Source of the DNA: Alisma plantago-aquatica | Lineage: Eukaryota; Streptophyta; Magnoliopsida; Alismatales; Alismataceae | Length of the DNA stretch: 64,000 bases | Reading direction: 5' to 3' | NCBI GenBank assembly: GCA_963693085.1 | Contig: OY856410.1 | Span: 891,015,835-891,079,834, forward strand | In this document: one piece after another, positions 1 to 10,699 of the stretch | How positions within the stretch are numbered: the first letter of the stretch is position 1 | How the letters are laid out: each line of letters begins with the position of its first letter | Translations under genes and position numbers: made by a program | Notes under the pieces: model-generated | Database searches by the model: none | Told to the model about the DNA's origin: nothing | What the model saw: the letters and a program-made list of their open reading frames with translations, nothing else

Positions 1-755
1 CCTTCTGCCTAAATTTATTTTTAAAGAGAATACAAACAAAAATTATTAGTGTAGAGTTAGTGAAATAGTGATCAATGTCTAGAATTGGAAATCAATCAAG
101 AACCTCTTATTAGCATCACGTATGTAATCTCGGGTGAGATTTGTCCTATAGTTCCTTAGGAACCTCCCACAGTGTTGCATCACACATTTACGATGCAACT
201 TTTCATCCAGATCAAATATGCTCTACAAATTAAATAGAATTGCTATTAACTAGTATCCTAAAATTAGTAATCTGCACAAATAGAATTACAAATAATAATA
301 ACTCACACATAGTTCCTTCCATATGTCATCTTTCTTCCCCTTAGGAACTTTATGCCAGGATTCTTTGATAGGAATGCAATGGCTGCGAGTAAGAACCCCA
401 AGATATGAAATGAATGAGTTGTGGTTCACTCCTTATGGATTTCCTGCATGATTGAAATCCACAGCCAATTTGGGTCCATTGCCCCTTTGCTGTATTAACT
501 TGTTCATCATTGTAATTCCCCTCACTTTCTCAATTTTCTTTTGTTGCTCATCAAGTGTTGTAATTTCTTCAGGGGGTACATCACCGACCTAAAATTTTGA
601 TAAAAAAACACACTTACATGATATAATTATAAATGAACATATAGATAGAAACCTCAGGGATATATTCTTAAAACTTACATTGTCAGGCGGCGCAAGCACG
701 TCCTCACCCTCACGGTGATCATCAACACGATCATCATAGGAATGCTCAGCCCTCT
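1..755 (-). pseudogene. CACTA second gene, N-terminal exons (Transposase_24 / TnpA-like), truncated by window edge
   Basis: Minus-strand reading of about 590-305 gives a segment with RGITMMNKLIQQRGNGPKL, then LGVLTRSHCIPI and a KGKKDDIWKEL tail. This is the pattern of plant En/Spm second-gene proteins (RG-type N-terminal block, then LG.., then the IW block). It ends at a GTGAGT donor near 301-306. A further exon begins near 222 after a TTGTAG acceptor and reads toward position 1 (FDLDEKLHRKC, then LRNYRTNL). An acidic segment at about 752-678 looks like the preceding exon. The same exons are present in the second CACTA copy at about 12890-12250. The rest of the gene, including the protease part seen in copy 2, would lie left of the window. 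Intactness cannot be judged. Confidence 0.6.
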
Positions 756-1048
756 GAAAGTTCACATTCAAATTATAAATTTCACATTGTAAAGTAATAA
801 TAATTGTAAAGTTCACATTGTAAAGTTCACATTCAAAAAAATAAATCATATAAAAAATATAAACATTCATGCCTCTAATATTGTGATCTTTTATCAATTA
901 ACAATCCTTCATTGTGATCCCCGCAAACATACAAGTCATTGTGATCCCCATCTTCAATGTTTTGTGGTGTTGGCAACCCAACTGAGAATGGACTCGAGTC
1001 ATCATACTTATCATAGTACTCTTCTTCATCTATAGGATCTTCAATGAA

Positions 1049-4000
1049 CTATCTTTTACCATGAAGAACAACTGACCATTTATCATTTGCAGGATCATCA
1101 ATATTAAATACTTGTTTTGTCTGTGATGCCAATATGAATGGTTCACCCTTCTCGCCAATATTTTCAAAGTTCATTAATGTGAAACCCAATTCATCCACTA
1201 TAACTCCTTTGTTATTGTCAACCCAATTACATTTAAAGAGCAGAATTCTAAAATCTACATAGTCAAACTCCCATATGTCTTCAATTACAACGTAATATGA
1301 CATTTTAGCTTCACGTAGACTCTTATCCTTTGCACTTGCAAAAAACAATGAAGACGCTTGAAGGGTGACCCTACTGTTTTGGATGACACTCTTATCATCT
1401 TGACGCTTTGGGTAATATGAGAATCCATTTATGTCAAACCCTTCATAAGACATAACATTCAATTTTGGTTTAAAGGCGAGGCATTTTATGGTTTTAGTAA
1501 GATTATCTGGTGTTTGAGATAGTTGATGTAAGACTTTATCATCAAACCACTTAATAAATGTCTTGTTATGCTCTCTAGCAAGCCACATTGAATTGGATTG
1601 AGGATATTGTCTCTTAATGAAATTGGTATTTTCCTCGATATAAACACTCACTTCGTCGATGTTGTGTAAAATATACAAGTGGCCTTGCTCCAACTGCTCA
1701 CGGCTAATTACTTTCACCCGTGATCCTAAAATTGCTTTGCCAAAATGCTCCTCAATATTCTGGTCATTCACAAGAGCATCATTAGCACTCAGAAATTCAT
1801 TACAAAAATACATAACCTCTCTCACCACATAACCCTCAATAATACTCCCTTTACGCCGATAACAGTTTTGAACATCACCTTTAAAAATGCTCATTTATCG
1901 TTCAAAGGGATACATCCATTGCAAGAAAATTGGTCCCAATATTTTCACTTCCCTAGTCAAGTGGACAACAAGATGTACCATGATATCAAAGAATGAAGGA
2001 GGAAAATACATCTCAAGCTGACATAGGGTAACAACTACTTCTCTTTGCAATTTATTGAGAGTATCAGGGTCAATAACTTTGCTGCACAGACTGTTGAAAT
2101 AGAAACAAAGTTTGGTGATTGCAAATCATACATGCTTCGGAAATATAGATCGAATTGCCACGGGCAATATTTGTTGCATAAGAGTGTGACAATCATGAGA
2201 TTTAAGACCTATCAACTTCAAATCTTTCATTGATACCAATGTATGGATGTTTGATGAGTAACCTTGTGGCACCTTAACATTTACCAAGAATTCACAAAAA
2301 GCTTTCTTCTCCTTTCTAGACAACGTGTAACAAGCGGGAGGTAAGTATGTTTTCTATTTGCTACTAACTACTTCTATTAATTATGTCCTTATTCCCATTT
2401 CACGTAGGTCCATTCTGGATTTTATCCCATCTTTAGTCTTACCTGGTATATTCAACAGAGTACCAATGATGATATCACATACATTTTTCTCAACATGCAT
2501 GACATTGATACAATGCCTGACTGTCAAAGAACTCCAATAAGGAAGATCCCAAAATATTGACTTCTTGAATAAAGACTTGTCACTTCGAGTGGCCATCGTA
2601 CATTGTGATCTCTTACCAAATTCATTGGTGATATCTTTTACTCTTTCATAAACATCCTCCCTTGATATAGGTTTAGGTGCACTCTGTTCCTCATTCCGTC
2701 CATTGAATGCTTTGCACAACCTACGATATGGATGAAATTTTGGAAGAAACCTTCGATGAACAAGATATATAGTCTTGCCTCCATGTGTTAGTCATATTGA
2801 ATCAATATTCTCTTCAATATAGGACACACTTTAGATCCTTTGACACTATATCCAGACAAATTCCCATACGCAGGGAAGTCATTCACAGTGCAAAACAACA
2901 TAGCGTGCAAACAAAATGTCTCTCTTCATGAAGCATCATAGGTCATCACACCTTCACCCCAGAGTTTCTTTAAGTCATCAATCAGAGGTTCAAGATAAAC
3001 ATCAATATCATTTCCTGGTTGTTTAGGGCCCGATATCAACAACGACAGCATAACATACCAATTTTTTATACACAACTAGGGAGTAAGATTGTATATAACA
3101 AGCATAACTGGCCAAGTTCTATGTTGGCTGCTTAATGTCTCATACAGATTCATCCCATCTGTACAAAACCCAAGTCTTAGATTTCTGTCTTCTTCACCGA
3201 ATTCAGGGTACAATAAATCAATCTTCTTCCACTGTGGGGAATCAGACGCATGTCGTAGGTTCCCATCATTATTTTTCTTAACATCTGCATGCCACCTCAA
3301 ATTATTTGCATTTATAGGATTGAAAAACAAGCATTGAAACTGTGGTATTATAGGTAGATACAACATCACCTTGGCAGGAGAACCAGTTTTGGACTCCCCC
3401 GAAGTCGTCAATTTATACCTAGACGCACCACATTTCAGACACTCTTTCAAATCCACATAGTCCTTTTGAAATAATACACAATCATTCAGGCATGCATGTA
3501 TCTTCTTGGCCTCCATTCCCATTGGGCACAACAATTACTTTAATCGGTATGTTGAGATTGGTAGCTCGTTTCCTTCAGGAAGAATTTCTTTCAACAAAGA
3601 CAACAATGACGTGAAGCTTTTTTCGCTCCATCGATTGTTAGCTTTAAGTTTATACAATCTCAACACAGTGCTAAGCTTCGTAAACTTACAACCTCTATAT
3701 AACGATATCTCAACATTATGCACAATGTTTCTAAACATGGGAGGTGGATCAGTGTGCTCTACCCCACAACTATCCAGCATCGCATCAATGATGTCTATTA
3801 GAACTGGTTCGTTCACATCTATGCCATCAAAGGAAATTTCTTCTTCCACACAAGCACTGCTATCGACATCCATTGATTTGAGGTTTGAAATCTCTCCATG
3901 CCAATGCCATTCTATATAGCCTTGTACAATCCCGTTGCACATGACATGACTTTTGATTTCATCACCAGTGCTGACTTTCAAGTTGTTACCACAATGCCTA

Positions 4001-4122
4001 CATGGACAGTAGAACCTATCTCCAGGTTGTTTCCTATGTTCCTCGGCTCTAATAAACTGGTCAAGACAAGAAATAAACTCGGGGGTGCAGTGATTTGGAA
4101 TGGACATCCATGATCTATCCAT
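1049..4122 (-). pseudogene. CACTA transposase pseudogene, TNP2 family with DUF4218 and DUF4216
   Basis: Encodes the catalytic transposase type of plant CACTA elements. The start at 4122 (MDRSWMSI) opens a transposase-associated domain with a Cys/His cluster (YCPCRHCGNN and a later SHVMCNGI). TNP2 follows: CGASRYKL near 3430, GNDIDVYLEPLIDDLKKLW near 2960, DLPYWSSLTVRHCIDVMH-type text near 2550, and GLKSHDCHTLMQQILP near 2180. A DUF4218 end (FERYMSIFKG-like) is near 1900, then DUF4216 (YYVVIEDIWEFDYVDF near 1290; DPANDKWSVVLHGK near 1075). It is broken: an in-frame TAA near 3533, a TGA after YDAS near 2930, a frame change between 3076 and 2719, a TAA before MSIFKG near 1897, and a TAG after HGKR near 1049. 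Beyond that TAG the frame stays readable (FIEDPIDEEEYYDKYDD), so the TAG is probably a premature stop. Not functional as it stands. Confidence 0.85.
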
Positions 4123-4241
4123 TCTATGATCAAAGAGAAAACAAGTATATATTAGAATAAGATTAGGGTCTGGGCTAAAAGATTAGGGTTTATGGTTAAA
4201 ACTTTAGGGTTTAAGGTCTTATATATAATTAATGGTTAAAA

Positions 4242-4990
4242 CATCCTAAGTGAGATTAGGTGTTCAAGAACAGTCCCAAATCGGGGACTATTAAAGATTT
4301 ACTCCTAATGACTAAATCTTAGATGGGTTTCTAGGCCAACAAATACATGTGTTATCATTCTTATAATAAATGTGTACCACTTATCCCATTCTTGAACACC
4401 TAATCTCACTAGTAAGTGTATAATGTGTATTGGGTTTTCAAGAAAATTTTGGCAGCATTTCCCCACTGTTCTCCAAGTACATTTGTACTTAGAGAACAAA
4501 CAGGGAAATGCTATCTAAATTTTCTTGAAAACCTAATACAAATTATACACTTACATCCTAAGAGAGATTAGGTGTTCAAGAACAGTCCCAAATTGGGGAC
4601 TATCCAAGATTTACTCCTAATGAGTAAATCTTGGATGGATTTCTAGGAAAACAAATACATGTGTTGTCATTCTTATATATAATAAATGTGTACCACCTAT
4701 CCCATTCTTGAACACCTAATCTCACTAGTAAGTGTATAATGTGTACTGGGTTTTCAAGAAAATTTTGGCAGCATTTCCCCACTGTTCTCCAAGTACATAT
4801 GTACTTAGAGAACAAATGGGGAAATGCTACCAAAATTTTCTTTAAAACACAATACACATTATACACTTACATCCTAAGTGAGATTAGGTGTTCAAGAACA
4901 GTCCCAAATCGGGGAGTATCTAAGATTTACTCCTAATGAGTAAATCTTGGATGGGTTTCTAGGCCAACAAATACATGTGATGTCATTCTA
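4242..4990. repeat. Tandem 313-bp palindromic repeat upstream of CACTA-1 transposase
   Basis: Two full units and most of a third begin with CATCCTAAGTGAGATTAGG at 4242, 4554 and 4870 (spacing 312 and 316). Each unit holds several dyads: GAGATTAGGTGTTCAAGAA pairs with TTCTTGAACACCTAATCTC downstream; CCAAGATTTACTC pairs with GAGTAAATCTTGG across a 4-base loop; and TTTTCAAGAAAATTTTGG pairs with CCAAAATTTTCTT. The position, just upstream of the transposase start, fits a regulatory or transposase-binding subterminal array. The other CACTA copy has only about one unit here (16540-16885). Confidence 0.85.
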
Positions 4991-5349
4991 TAACATTGAT
5001 TTCAACATTTTGAGTGTCCATGCATGTTCATCATCAAGATAAAGATTACACATAAATTAGTATGACCTAGGGATGGAGCGATTCATAATTGATTTCAAAA
5101 CTTCAAACTAGCTCATGCAATGTCATCAATCTACATCATACAACAGAGATTCATGTAGATGTTAGGGCGACACATCACTACAAAATCATAGATTTAACAT
5201 TAGGGTTTTAATATCTTAGATAGTTTGATCACAAGATTTCAGAAATATAGTTAATTCAAGATTATGGTGAAATGTGTATTAGGGTTTTAATATCTTAATT
5301 CAACATGCATCAAAATTTATAGAATTAGCTCAAGCATTAGTATTCAATT
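4991..5349. other. AT-rich spacer within CACTA-1, no gene seen
   Basis: About 360 bases of AT-rich sequence with several TTAGGGTTT-like words (TTAGGGTTTTAATATCTTA occurs twice, near 5200 and 5279). The corresponding stretch of the second CACTA copy (16890-17280) is a tandem array of TTGATTTCATCAT-type words, so this part evolves fast. I see no coding sequence or RNA gene. Confidence 0.5.
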
Positions 5350-5458
5350 GCAAATATATCTTCTTCTTCCTGCTTCCTCCTTACCAAATGGATAAAAGCA
5401 AGGCACGACCTGTACTGGGCTGGACACGGCCATGGTTGTGTTGGCTAACCAAACTAAC

Positions 5459-6496
5459 TGTGACACCCCGCCATAACACAGATAGTAAGGTGACACACGA
5501 AAATGTGTGGAACCACATTTTTCTAGAAAACATGGGTTAATTAAAACCGATTGTGGAGAGTAGATAAACAAAGAAACTATTACATCCAGATCATGTCAGG
5601 AAACATGTTATATAAATATTACAAGCCTGATATATATCCACAGCTTAGGGAAACCAGTTGTCCTGCCAGTACGTGAGTTCATCATCTATTTATACATAAC
5701 GGGCAACATTAGGCCAGCAGCAGGGTATGCAAAGCTACATCAGGTAAGCATCGTAGAACATCGTCAAAACACCTCCGAGGACCTGAGAGTACAGGGATGA
5801 GGCTATGATGAATCACATAGTGGAAAGATTGTCAGTACCTCCGCCAAGAGCACAGGCTCCCCATGGTGAATCATCAGGCATTGGGAAGACCTTCTAGTGG
5901 CTTCGCTGAGTTAGAGCTTCAGATTATGCTAGAACGACCGATCCAGCAGATGCAGACTTGTGGCTGACAGGTCTCGAGAAGGCCTTCAGGATCCTTGACA
6001 TCCCCGAAGCAGACAAAGTCAAGCATGTTGTCTACCTTCTTAAAGGTAGTGATGGCCACTGGTGGGCCATCGAGGAGGAGAAGCGACCCGGTGAGGTGAT
6101 CGGTTGGGAGGTTTTCCGGCAAGAGTTCATCAGCAGATACTTCCCGAAGACGTATATGGATGAGAAGTTCAACCAGTTTGAGCGTTTGTGCCAAGGATCA
6201 ATGAGCATCACCGAGTATGAAGCCAAGTTCATGGACATGCTGAGGTTTTGTCCTCACATGGCGGTGACGGATGATGACCTCACGTACTGGCAGGACAACT
6301 AGTTTCCCTAAGATGTGGACATATATCAGGCTTGTAATATTTATATAACAAGTTTCCTTGTAGGATCTGGATGTAATAGTTTCTTTATTTATCTACCTTC
6401 CACAATTAGTTTTAATTAACCCATGTTTTCAGAAAAATGTGGTTCCACACGTTTTCGCGTGTCACCTTACTGTCTGTGTGATCGTGGGGTGTCACA
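5459..6496. mobile_element. 1038-bp insertion with about 225-bp inverted arms around a gypsy gag fragment
   Basis: The left arm starts TGTGACACCCCG at 5459 and runs to about 5682. The right arm is its reverse complement, about 6270-6496, ending GGGGTGTCACA. They match with only scattered differences (for example CAGTACGTGAG against CTCACGTACTG). The ends look like a plant gypsy LTR terminus (TG..), so this may be an LTR and its inverted fragment flanking a gag piece, as could arise from self-integration. It could equally be a foldback or Pack-type element that captured gag. Flanks are CTAAC and GTTCA; I see no target duplication. Confidence 0.72.
5890..6302 (+). pseudogene. Ty3/gypsy gag fragment (Retrotrans_gag domain)
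   Basis: The plus-strand reading from about 5905 gives DYARTTDPADADLWLTGLEK, then KAFRILDIPEADKVKHVVYL, WW..E, FRQEFISRYFPKTYMDEK and the EYEAKFMDMLRFCPH tail. This is the Retrotrans_gag (PF03732) pattern: the DP..AE.WL block, the V...L.G.A..WW block, then F...F...YFP and the M.V.EYE..F block. Only this domain is present. The reading stops at 6301 where the inverted right arm begins, and no zinc knuckle or protease follows. In the element family the domain forms the capsid. Here it is a captured or left-over fragment of about 130 codons with no clear own start (first ATG 5958). Confidence 0.8.
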
Positions 6497-6650
6497 GTTC
6501 AACACGGCCGTGCTGGCCAGCACGGCCATGTTGTCCAGCATGGCCATGGTCGTCCAACACAGCCATGGTCGTGTCCAGCCCAGTATAGGTCATGCCTTGC
6601 TTTTATCCATTTGGTAAGGAGGGAACATGAAGAAGAAGAGGTGGAGCAAG

Positions 6651-6939
6651 AAGAAGGGGTGGAGGAAGAAGAACAGGCAGCCACCTACCTATTAGTGGCG
6701 TGGAGGAAGAAGAGAGCAGCTAGGCATCCCTATCATTGGCGGCGATGGTGTGAGGAGCTAGCGGGTGGGAGGAAGAAGATAGTAGGGGGTGGTGGCGGCG
6801 GTGGTGTGAGGAGTAGCGGGCTGCAGCTTGATTAGGAAGCGGCGACGAGGAGGGGGCAGCAGCTTCAGGCGCGCGTGGGGGCTATTTTGCGATGAAATAG
6901 AGAGAATGGGGTGGATAAGTCTGTTTCTCAATCGATCGG
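6651..6939. other. Purine-rich GC-richer spacer in CACTA-1
   Basis: Runs of GAAGAAGAGG, GTGGAGGAAGAAGA and GGTGGCGGCGGTGG, much richer in G than its surroundings. The colinear part of CACTA-2 (17400-17700) is similarly GC-rich. Open reading frames here have repetitive low-complexity products and no recognisable domain, so I do not call a gene. It could be an untranslated leader or CpG-rich promoter region of the CACTA transcript read leftward. Confidence 0.4.
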
Positions 6940-7410
6940 GGGTTATTAAGTTAACAAAGGTGTCAGTTATTTAAAAAACTGACACCTAATATCCATCAGC
7001 ATCGGTTGCCAGAAAAAACCAACGTCCATTGGACAATCTTAACCCTAAAAAAATTTGTGAGGACGGTGCGCGAAACCTTATCAGCGTCGGTTTTTCCACA
7101 AACACCGACAAACTTTGGAGGTAATTTTTTTTGTCGTTAGGCGTCAGTTATTAGGTCAAAAAATGGACGTTGTATGTGAAACTTTGGGGGTAATTTTTTT
7201 TTCTCGAAAAATTAGATTTGGCGGGCTATTTTAGTCGTCGGTTCATTATAGGGAACCGACGCTAAATAAAAAGTGATACCCGTGTTTGGCCGGTCTTCAA
7301 ATATAGATGTCGGTCTCTGTAATTACTCGACATTGTAGGATTTATGCGTCGGTTTTTAGTAATAATTGATGCCTCTAAATGTGACGTTATAAGCTATTTC
7401 TATAGTAGTG
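6940..7410. repeat. CACTA-1 right subterminal repeats and terminal inverted repeat
   Basis: Many copies of a short motif in both orientations, GTCGGTT / AACCGAC and its variant GTCAGTTATT (for example near 6960, 7000, 7090, 7150, 7235 and 7260), ending in the terminus ATTTCTATAGTAGTG at 7410. Dense short subterminal repeats next to a CACTA terminus are where the DNA-binding protein of En/Spm elements is known to bind. The same motifs occur at both ends of CACTA-2. Confidence 0.8.
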
Positions 7411-8141
7411 ATTGTCCTTAAGAGTAATTTTGCCTTACTCGACGACAAACGTCGATGCAGTACTAAACATGGTGGCTACTCTACCAAGATACAACAATGT
7501 TTGGATCATCAATTCATGCACTTACAAGTCACAATCTCCGGTTAACAACACTTGATCGTTTGTCCAGTGATCACATAGACAACATTGGCGGAAATAGAAA
7601 AACGTAAAGGAAACTAGCGGGAGAGAGTTTCATTGTCTGTATGTAAAACACTTGACAACATTTATGTTTATAGAAGAGTTGCGACGACAGTTGTCAAACG
7701 AAAATACGTGAGTTGTTTCCAATCGAACAGACATGTGTAGTTGGTCTCTTCGAAATAGTCTCAACTGCATCCTTGAAAGGTTGCAACACATTTTTTTTTG
7801 TGGGAAGGTTGCAACACATGTTAAAATTGACCAGCGGACCAAGTGGAAAAACTAAGCCGGGGTTGTGCCCACACAAGGGACTCTGGGAGGACGGAATTGC
7901 ACTCCCCTAGGGTGCAAGATGCGACGTGCACCGAAGCATCTAGTTAAAGGGTTTTTGGACCGAACCAGTCCAAATTCAATTGGGTTGCCTCACCATGTGT
8001 GTGTGAAACCCTTATCCCATTGTGGTCCTAAAATTTCCTATGGATAAGAACCCATTTATAAGGAGGAGGGAAGTTTTAAAATTATCCAATATGGGACTAA
8101 AGCTAATGACTTTTGGTTTGAAATACAATAGAAATACAACA
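7411..8141 (-). repeat. Copia-1 3' LTR (outer edge cut by CACTA-1)
   Basis: Aligns with 23129-23675. The inner boundary is fixed by a polypyrimidine stretch just after ...AAATACAACA at 8141 (ATCCCCCACTA), that is, a minus-strand polypurine tract TAGTGGGGGAT followed by TGTTGTATT. The outer few bases that the other LTR has (TGTACTATC) are replaced by the CACTA-1 terminus. It contains a segment at about 7757-7950 absent from the right LTR. Confidence 0.8.
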
Positions 8142-8886
8142 ATCCCCCACTATTTCAAAACAAAATAAAATTAAAATTTGTATAAATCACTGGAAGAACT
8201 TAAACAAATTACATGTATAAGATTTAATAGAACTATGCTCTTTGAACCAAACCATAGAGTAGATGTATGTAATCTATAGAAGATTGGTGGAACTATGTTG
8301 TTGAATCAATTCCTCTTTTATCTGATTAGAGGTTCATTACTCACATGACATTCATAAAATCAATTGTCATTCTTACAGTTTGGTTCCTTAGGCCATGTTC
8401 CTACTGGGAATATTCATTGGTTCTCTAGAGACTTGCCCATGTCTCAACAGGAGTGGCCCCACTCCACACTCAAATATTTAGAACTTTATCATGTATATAC
8501 TATCGTTATATACACCACTAATAATGGTTATCAAGTTTATTAAGAATAAAATATATTCAACTAGTTCATTGCATATTTTTGTTTACATCATAAGAATGAG
8601 ATACAAATCAATATAATACATAGAGTCGAAAAAGATTTCATTTTTCCCATTGAAATTCCTTCTAGGGATCTCCGTTCATGAAAGTTGGTTGTCCATCACA
8701 TTGACTTTGGGTATGGGCATAACCCCATTTTTATCGATGTGTTTCTCACAAGTCTTTGACTTAAGGCTTTTTCAGAGGATCAAACAAGTTCAACTCTGAT
8801 TTCACATACTCCATTGAGACTATGCTATCTTATATAAGCTTCCTCACAATATTGTGTTGTTGATGAATATGCCTACTCTTCCCATT
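8142..8886 (-). pseudogene. Copia-1 3' untranslated region and last part of RNase H
   Basis: The minus-strand reading of about 8886-8765 gives VVNGKSRHIHQQHNIVRKLI, then a stop, then VSMEYVKSELNLFDPLKKAL. This is the terminal part of copia RNase H (NGKSRHI..RHNIVRQL, then YVKS..NLADPLTK). The rest down to 8142 is noncoding and ends at the polypurine tract. The matching upstream part of the domain lies at 18210-18470, beyond CACTA-2. Confidence 0.8.
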
Positions 8887-9420
8887 TACTACTACAGATC
8901 CAGCCTTTGGCATCAGTTATTTAAACCCTTTTCACGATAGTTTCCAAGAGACTCCTATGTGGGTGCCGCTAAAAGTCGAACCCTTTCGGCGTCAATTTTC
9001 CAACCGACGCCAAAACGGTCCGCGCCACCGAAAACGCACCAGCAAGTCCGCCATCGACATTGGTTATAAGTCACTAAGCTGACACTATAATCATCTACGC
9101 CACAAAAAGGGCACCATCTAGGACACTATCGACGTCGGTATTCTACTAATAACTGACGCCATATCACTTGCCGCCACGGTCGTGTTGGACAACACGACAT
9201 CAGTTTTCTACTAATAATCGATGCCATACCACCTCCCGCCACAGCCGTGCTATCCAACACGGCTGTGCTGGCCAGGCTGTCTGGCAACATTAGGCGGTGG
9301 TTTTTTGCTATTAACCAATGTTGTAAGCCTTTGTCGTCGGTTTTAGATAAATAACCGAAGCCTATGTTTTGGTTTTTTTTCTTATCATTTTGTAGGCCTA
9401 CTTTGGCTGGTCACAGGATG
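8887..9420. repeat. CACTA-2 left terminal and subterminal repeats
   Basis: From the terminus inward there are repeated GGCGTCAATTTTCC, AACCGACGCC, CGACGTCGGTATTCTACTAA, TAACTGACGCC and GTCGGTTTTAGATAAATAACCG words in both orientations. A second repeat type, GCCGTGCTATCCAACACGGC with GTGTTGGACAACACGAC, forms GC-rich hairpins near 9180-9270 and resembles the loop sequences of the GC palindrome at the other end of the element. These are typical of transposase-binding ends. Confidence 0.8.
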
Positions 9421-9642
9421 AGAACCTACAATTTAGTGGAACTAAACTGCAGGTTTATGACATGCATTGATATCAACCAACAAACAGGCCACAAACCTAC
9501 AAAATCAACAAAATATTCTTTTCACACATTCACACATAGGTAGATACATTCAGACATCAATTCAATTTTCATATTCACACATGTAGAAACATTCAGACAG
9601 GTAGAAACACATGTATAAATATTCATTTACAAAATATTATTA
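9421..9642. other. Spacer after CACTA-2 second gene
   Basis: AT-rich sequence with repeated CACACAT and ACATTCAGACA words between the protease gene end and the subterminal repeats. Probably the 3' untranslated and terminator region of the leftward gene. No coding sequence seen. Confidence 0.4.
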
Positions 9643-10640
9643 ATCATCGCTATCAGCATCCCAATTATGTCTTACAGTCCCCACTGCTTGTATGGCTCTT
9701 GCCCATTCTTCTCTTACATCATTTAATACTTCCATCGTATATGGAGCATGTACATATTTTAAGGTTTTACCTGTAGTGGGGTCAGTTTTAAACACCTGCA
9801 AAGAGAATGATGTATATATAAGTAATAATATATAAATAAGATTGATATATTTCATACTATCTAATGAGACTATATATAATACCTTAGGTATGGCATTGAT
9901 TTCATATGCATGTTTGATAATCATGTCCATAAACCAAATCACATAGTATGTACATGCCCAGCCGTTGTCTTGTATAGCACACTATAAAATGGATACAAAA
10001 TATTAAAAAATACAAATAAGCACAGTTCACATAAATAACATATATATTGGAGTCGGGAACTTACTTTCACATTCTCCCAAATTATTGGCTGGTTCTTTTT
10101 ACTAGGGGCCTTTCCTCCAGCCTTTTTGAATGCATCTAAACCCCTACATGTTAATATAACACAATAAATTGCATAATTAAATAGTAATGTAATAACATAT
10201 GTTAACGTATATAAAAATGAAATATTTCTCACCAGAATAATGCCATTCTCATCACGTGTCCAATTTTTGGATTCAATGTACTCCCCGTAGGATCTAGATA
10301 ATAGACAGTGAACGTACCAGGGAGAATAACTAGTAACTCCCAATGCTTAGCGCTAGAGGTTAAAAAGTTAAAAATTAATAACTCAAAATCCACAATAAAA
10401 GTGTAATTTTCTTAAGTCCAAATTATAAGCAAAGTAAACTTACTTCACATTGAATGGAGCTATTATTATCGTCTTCTTTTTTTGACCAAAAATTGTAAAA
10501 GCATCACAACAGTATTATTGAACGCTATCAGGGTCTTTAACTACCAGACTAATCAATGGTGGGATAAAAAATCCCACATGTTCAAATCCAAATTGTTTAC
10601 ATTGAATTTCGACTAAGTAGCTGCAAAACATGTATTATGT
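9643..10640 (-). pseudogene. CACTA-2 second gene, C-terminal Ulp1/C48-like cysteine protease domain
   Basis: Minus-strand exons: about 10640-10440 reads FGFEHVGFFIPPLISLVVKD and KKTIIIAPFN. About 10355-10230 reads SAKHWELLVILPG, then VYYLDPTGST. The next begins with RGLDAFKKAGGKAPSKKNQP, and about 9990-9900 reads IQDNGWACTYYVIWFMDMI. The last exon is about 9795-9643 (VFKTDPTTGKTLKYVHAPY to the stop). In Ulp1/C48 proteases the order is His (HW), Asp (D..), Gln (Q) and Cys (C); here HWEL, LDP, QDN and WAC fit it, though Gly usually follows the Cys and here it is Thr. GTGAGAA and similar donors separate exons. Such a protease fused to or following TnpA-like sequence is known in plant CACTA elements. 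Activity is unknown; one exon has a stop near 10530. Confidence 0.72.
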
Positions 10641-10699
10641 ATGCAATAATATATAAGAAACCAGATCACCGGATCCTACACAAGGTATATGGATGTATA

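Larger units (their letters stand above)
5350..6650. repeat. GC-rich palindrome of CACTA-1, loop opened by a 1-kb insertion
   Basis: The left arm (about 5355-5446: CTCCTTACCAAATGGATAAA, then GGCACGACCTGTACTGGGC and GACACGGCCATGGTTGTG) is the reverse complement of the right arm (about 6557-6640: CCAACACAGCCATGGTCGTG, then GCCCAGTATAGGTCATGCC and ATCCATTTGGTAAGGAG). In CACTA-2 the equivalent palindrome is uninterrupted at about 17285-17400. The loop side also carries extra GGCCAGCACGGCCATG-type copies at 6502-6550. Confidence 0.8.
1..7410 (-). mobile_element. CACTA (En/Spm) DNA transposon, copy 1, left end outside window
   Basis: A defective class II element. The right end at 7410 reads, on the minus strand, CACTACTATAGAAATAG, which is the CACTA terminal signature. 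Inside are, in minus-strand order, a GT-rich subterminal region with repeated GTCGGTT/AACCGAC motifs, palindromic tandem repeats, a TNP2/DUF4216 transposase pseudogene and the first exons of a second gene that run off the window. The bases after 7410 are ATT, followed by copia LTR sequence, so the element lies at the edge of a copia LTR. It is colinear with the complete copy at 8887-18209. Because the left end is missing, I cannot test its target duplication. Confidence 0.88.
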
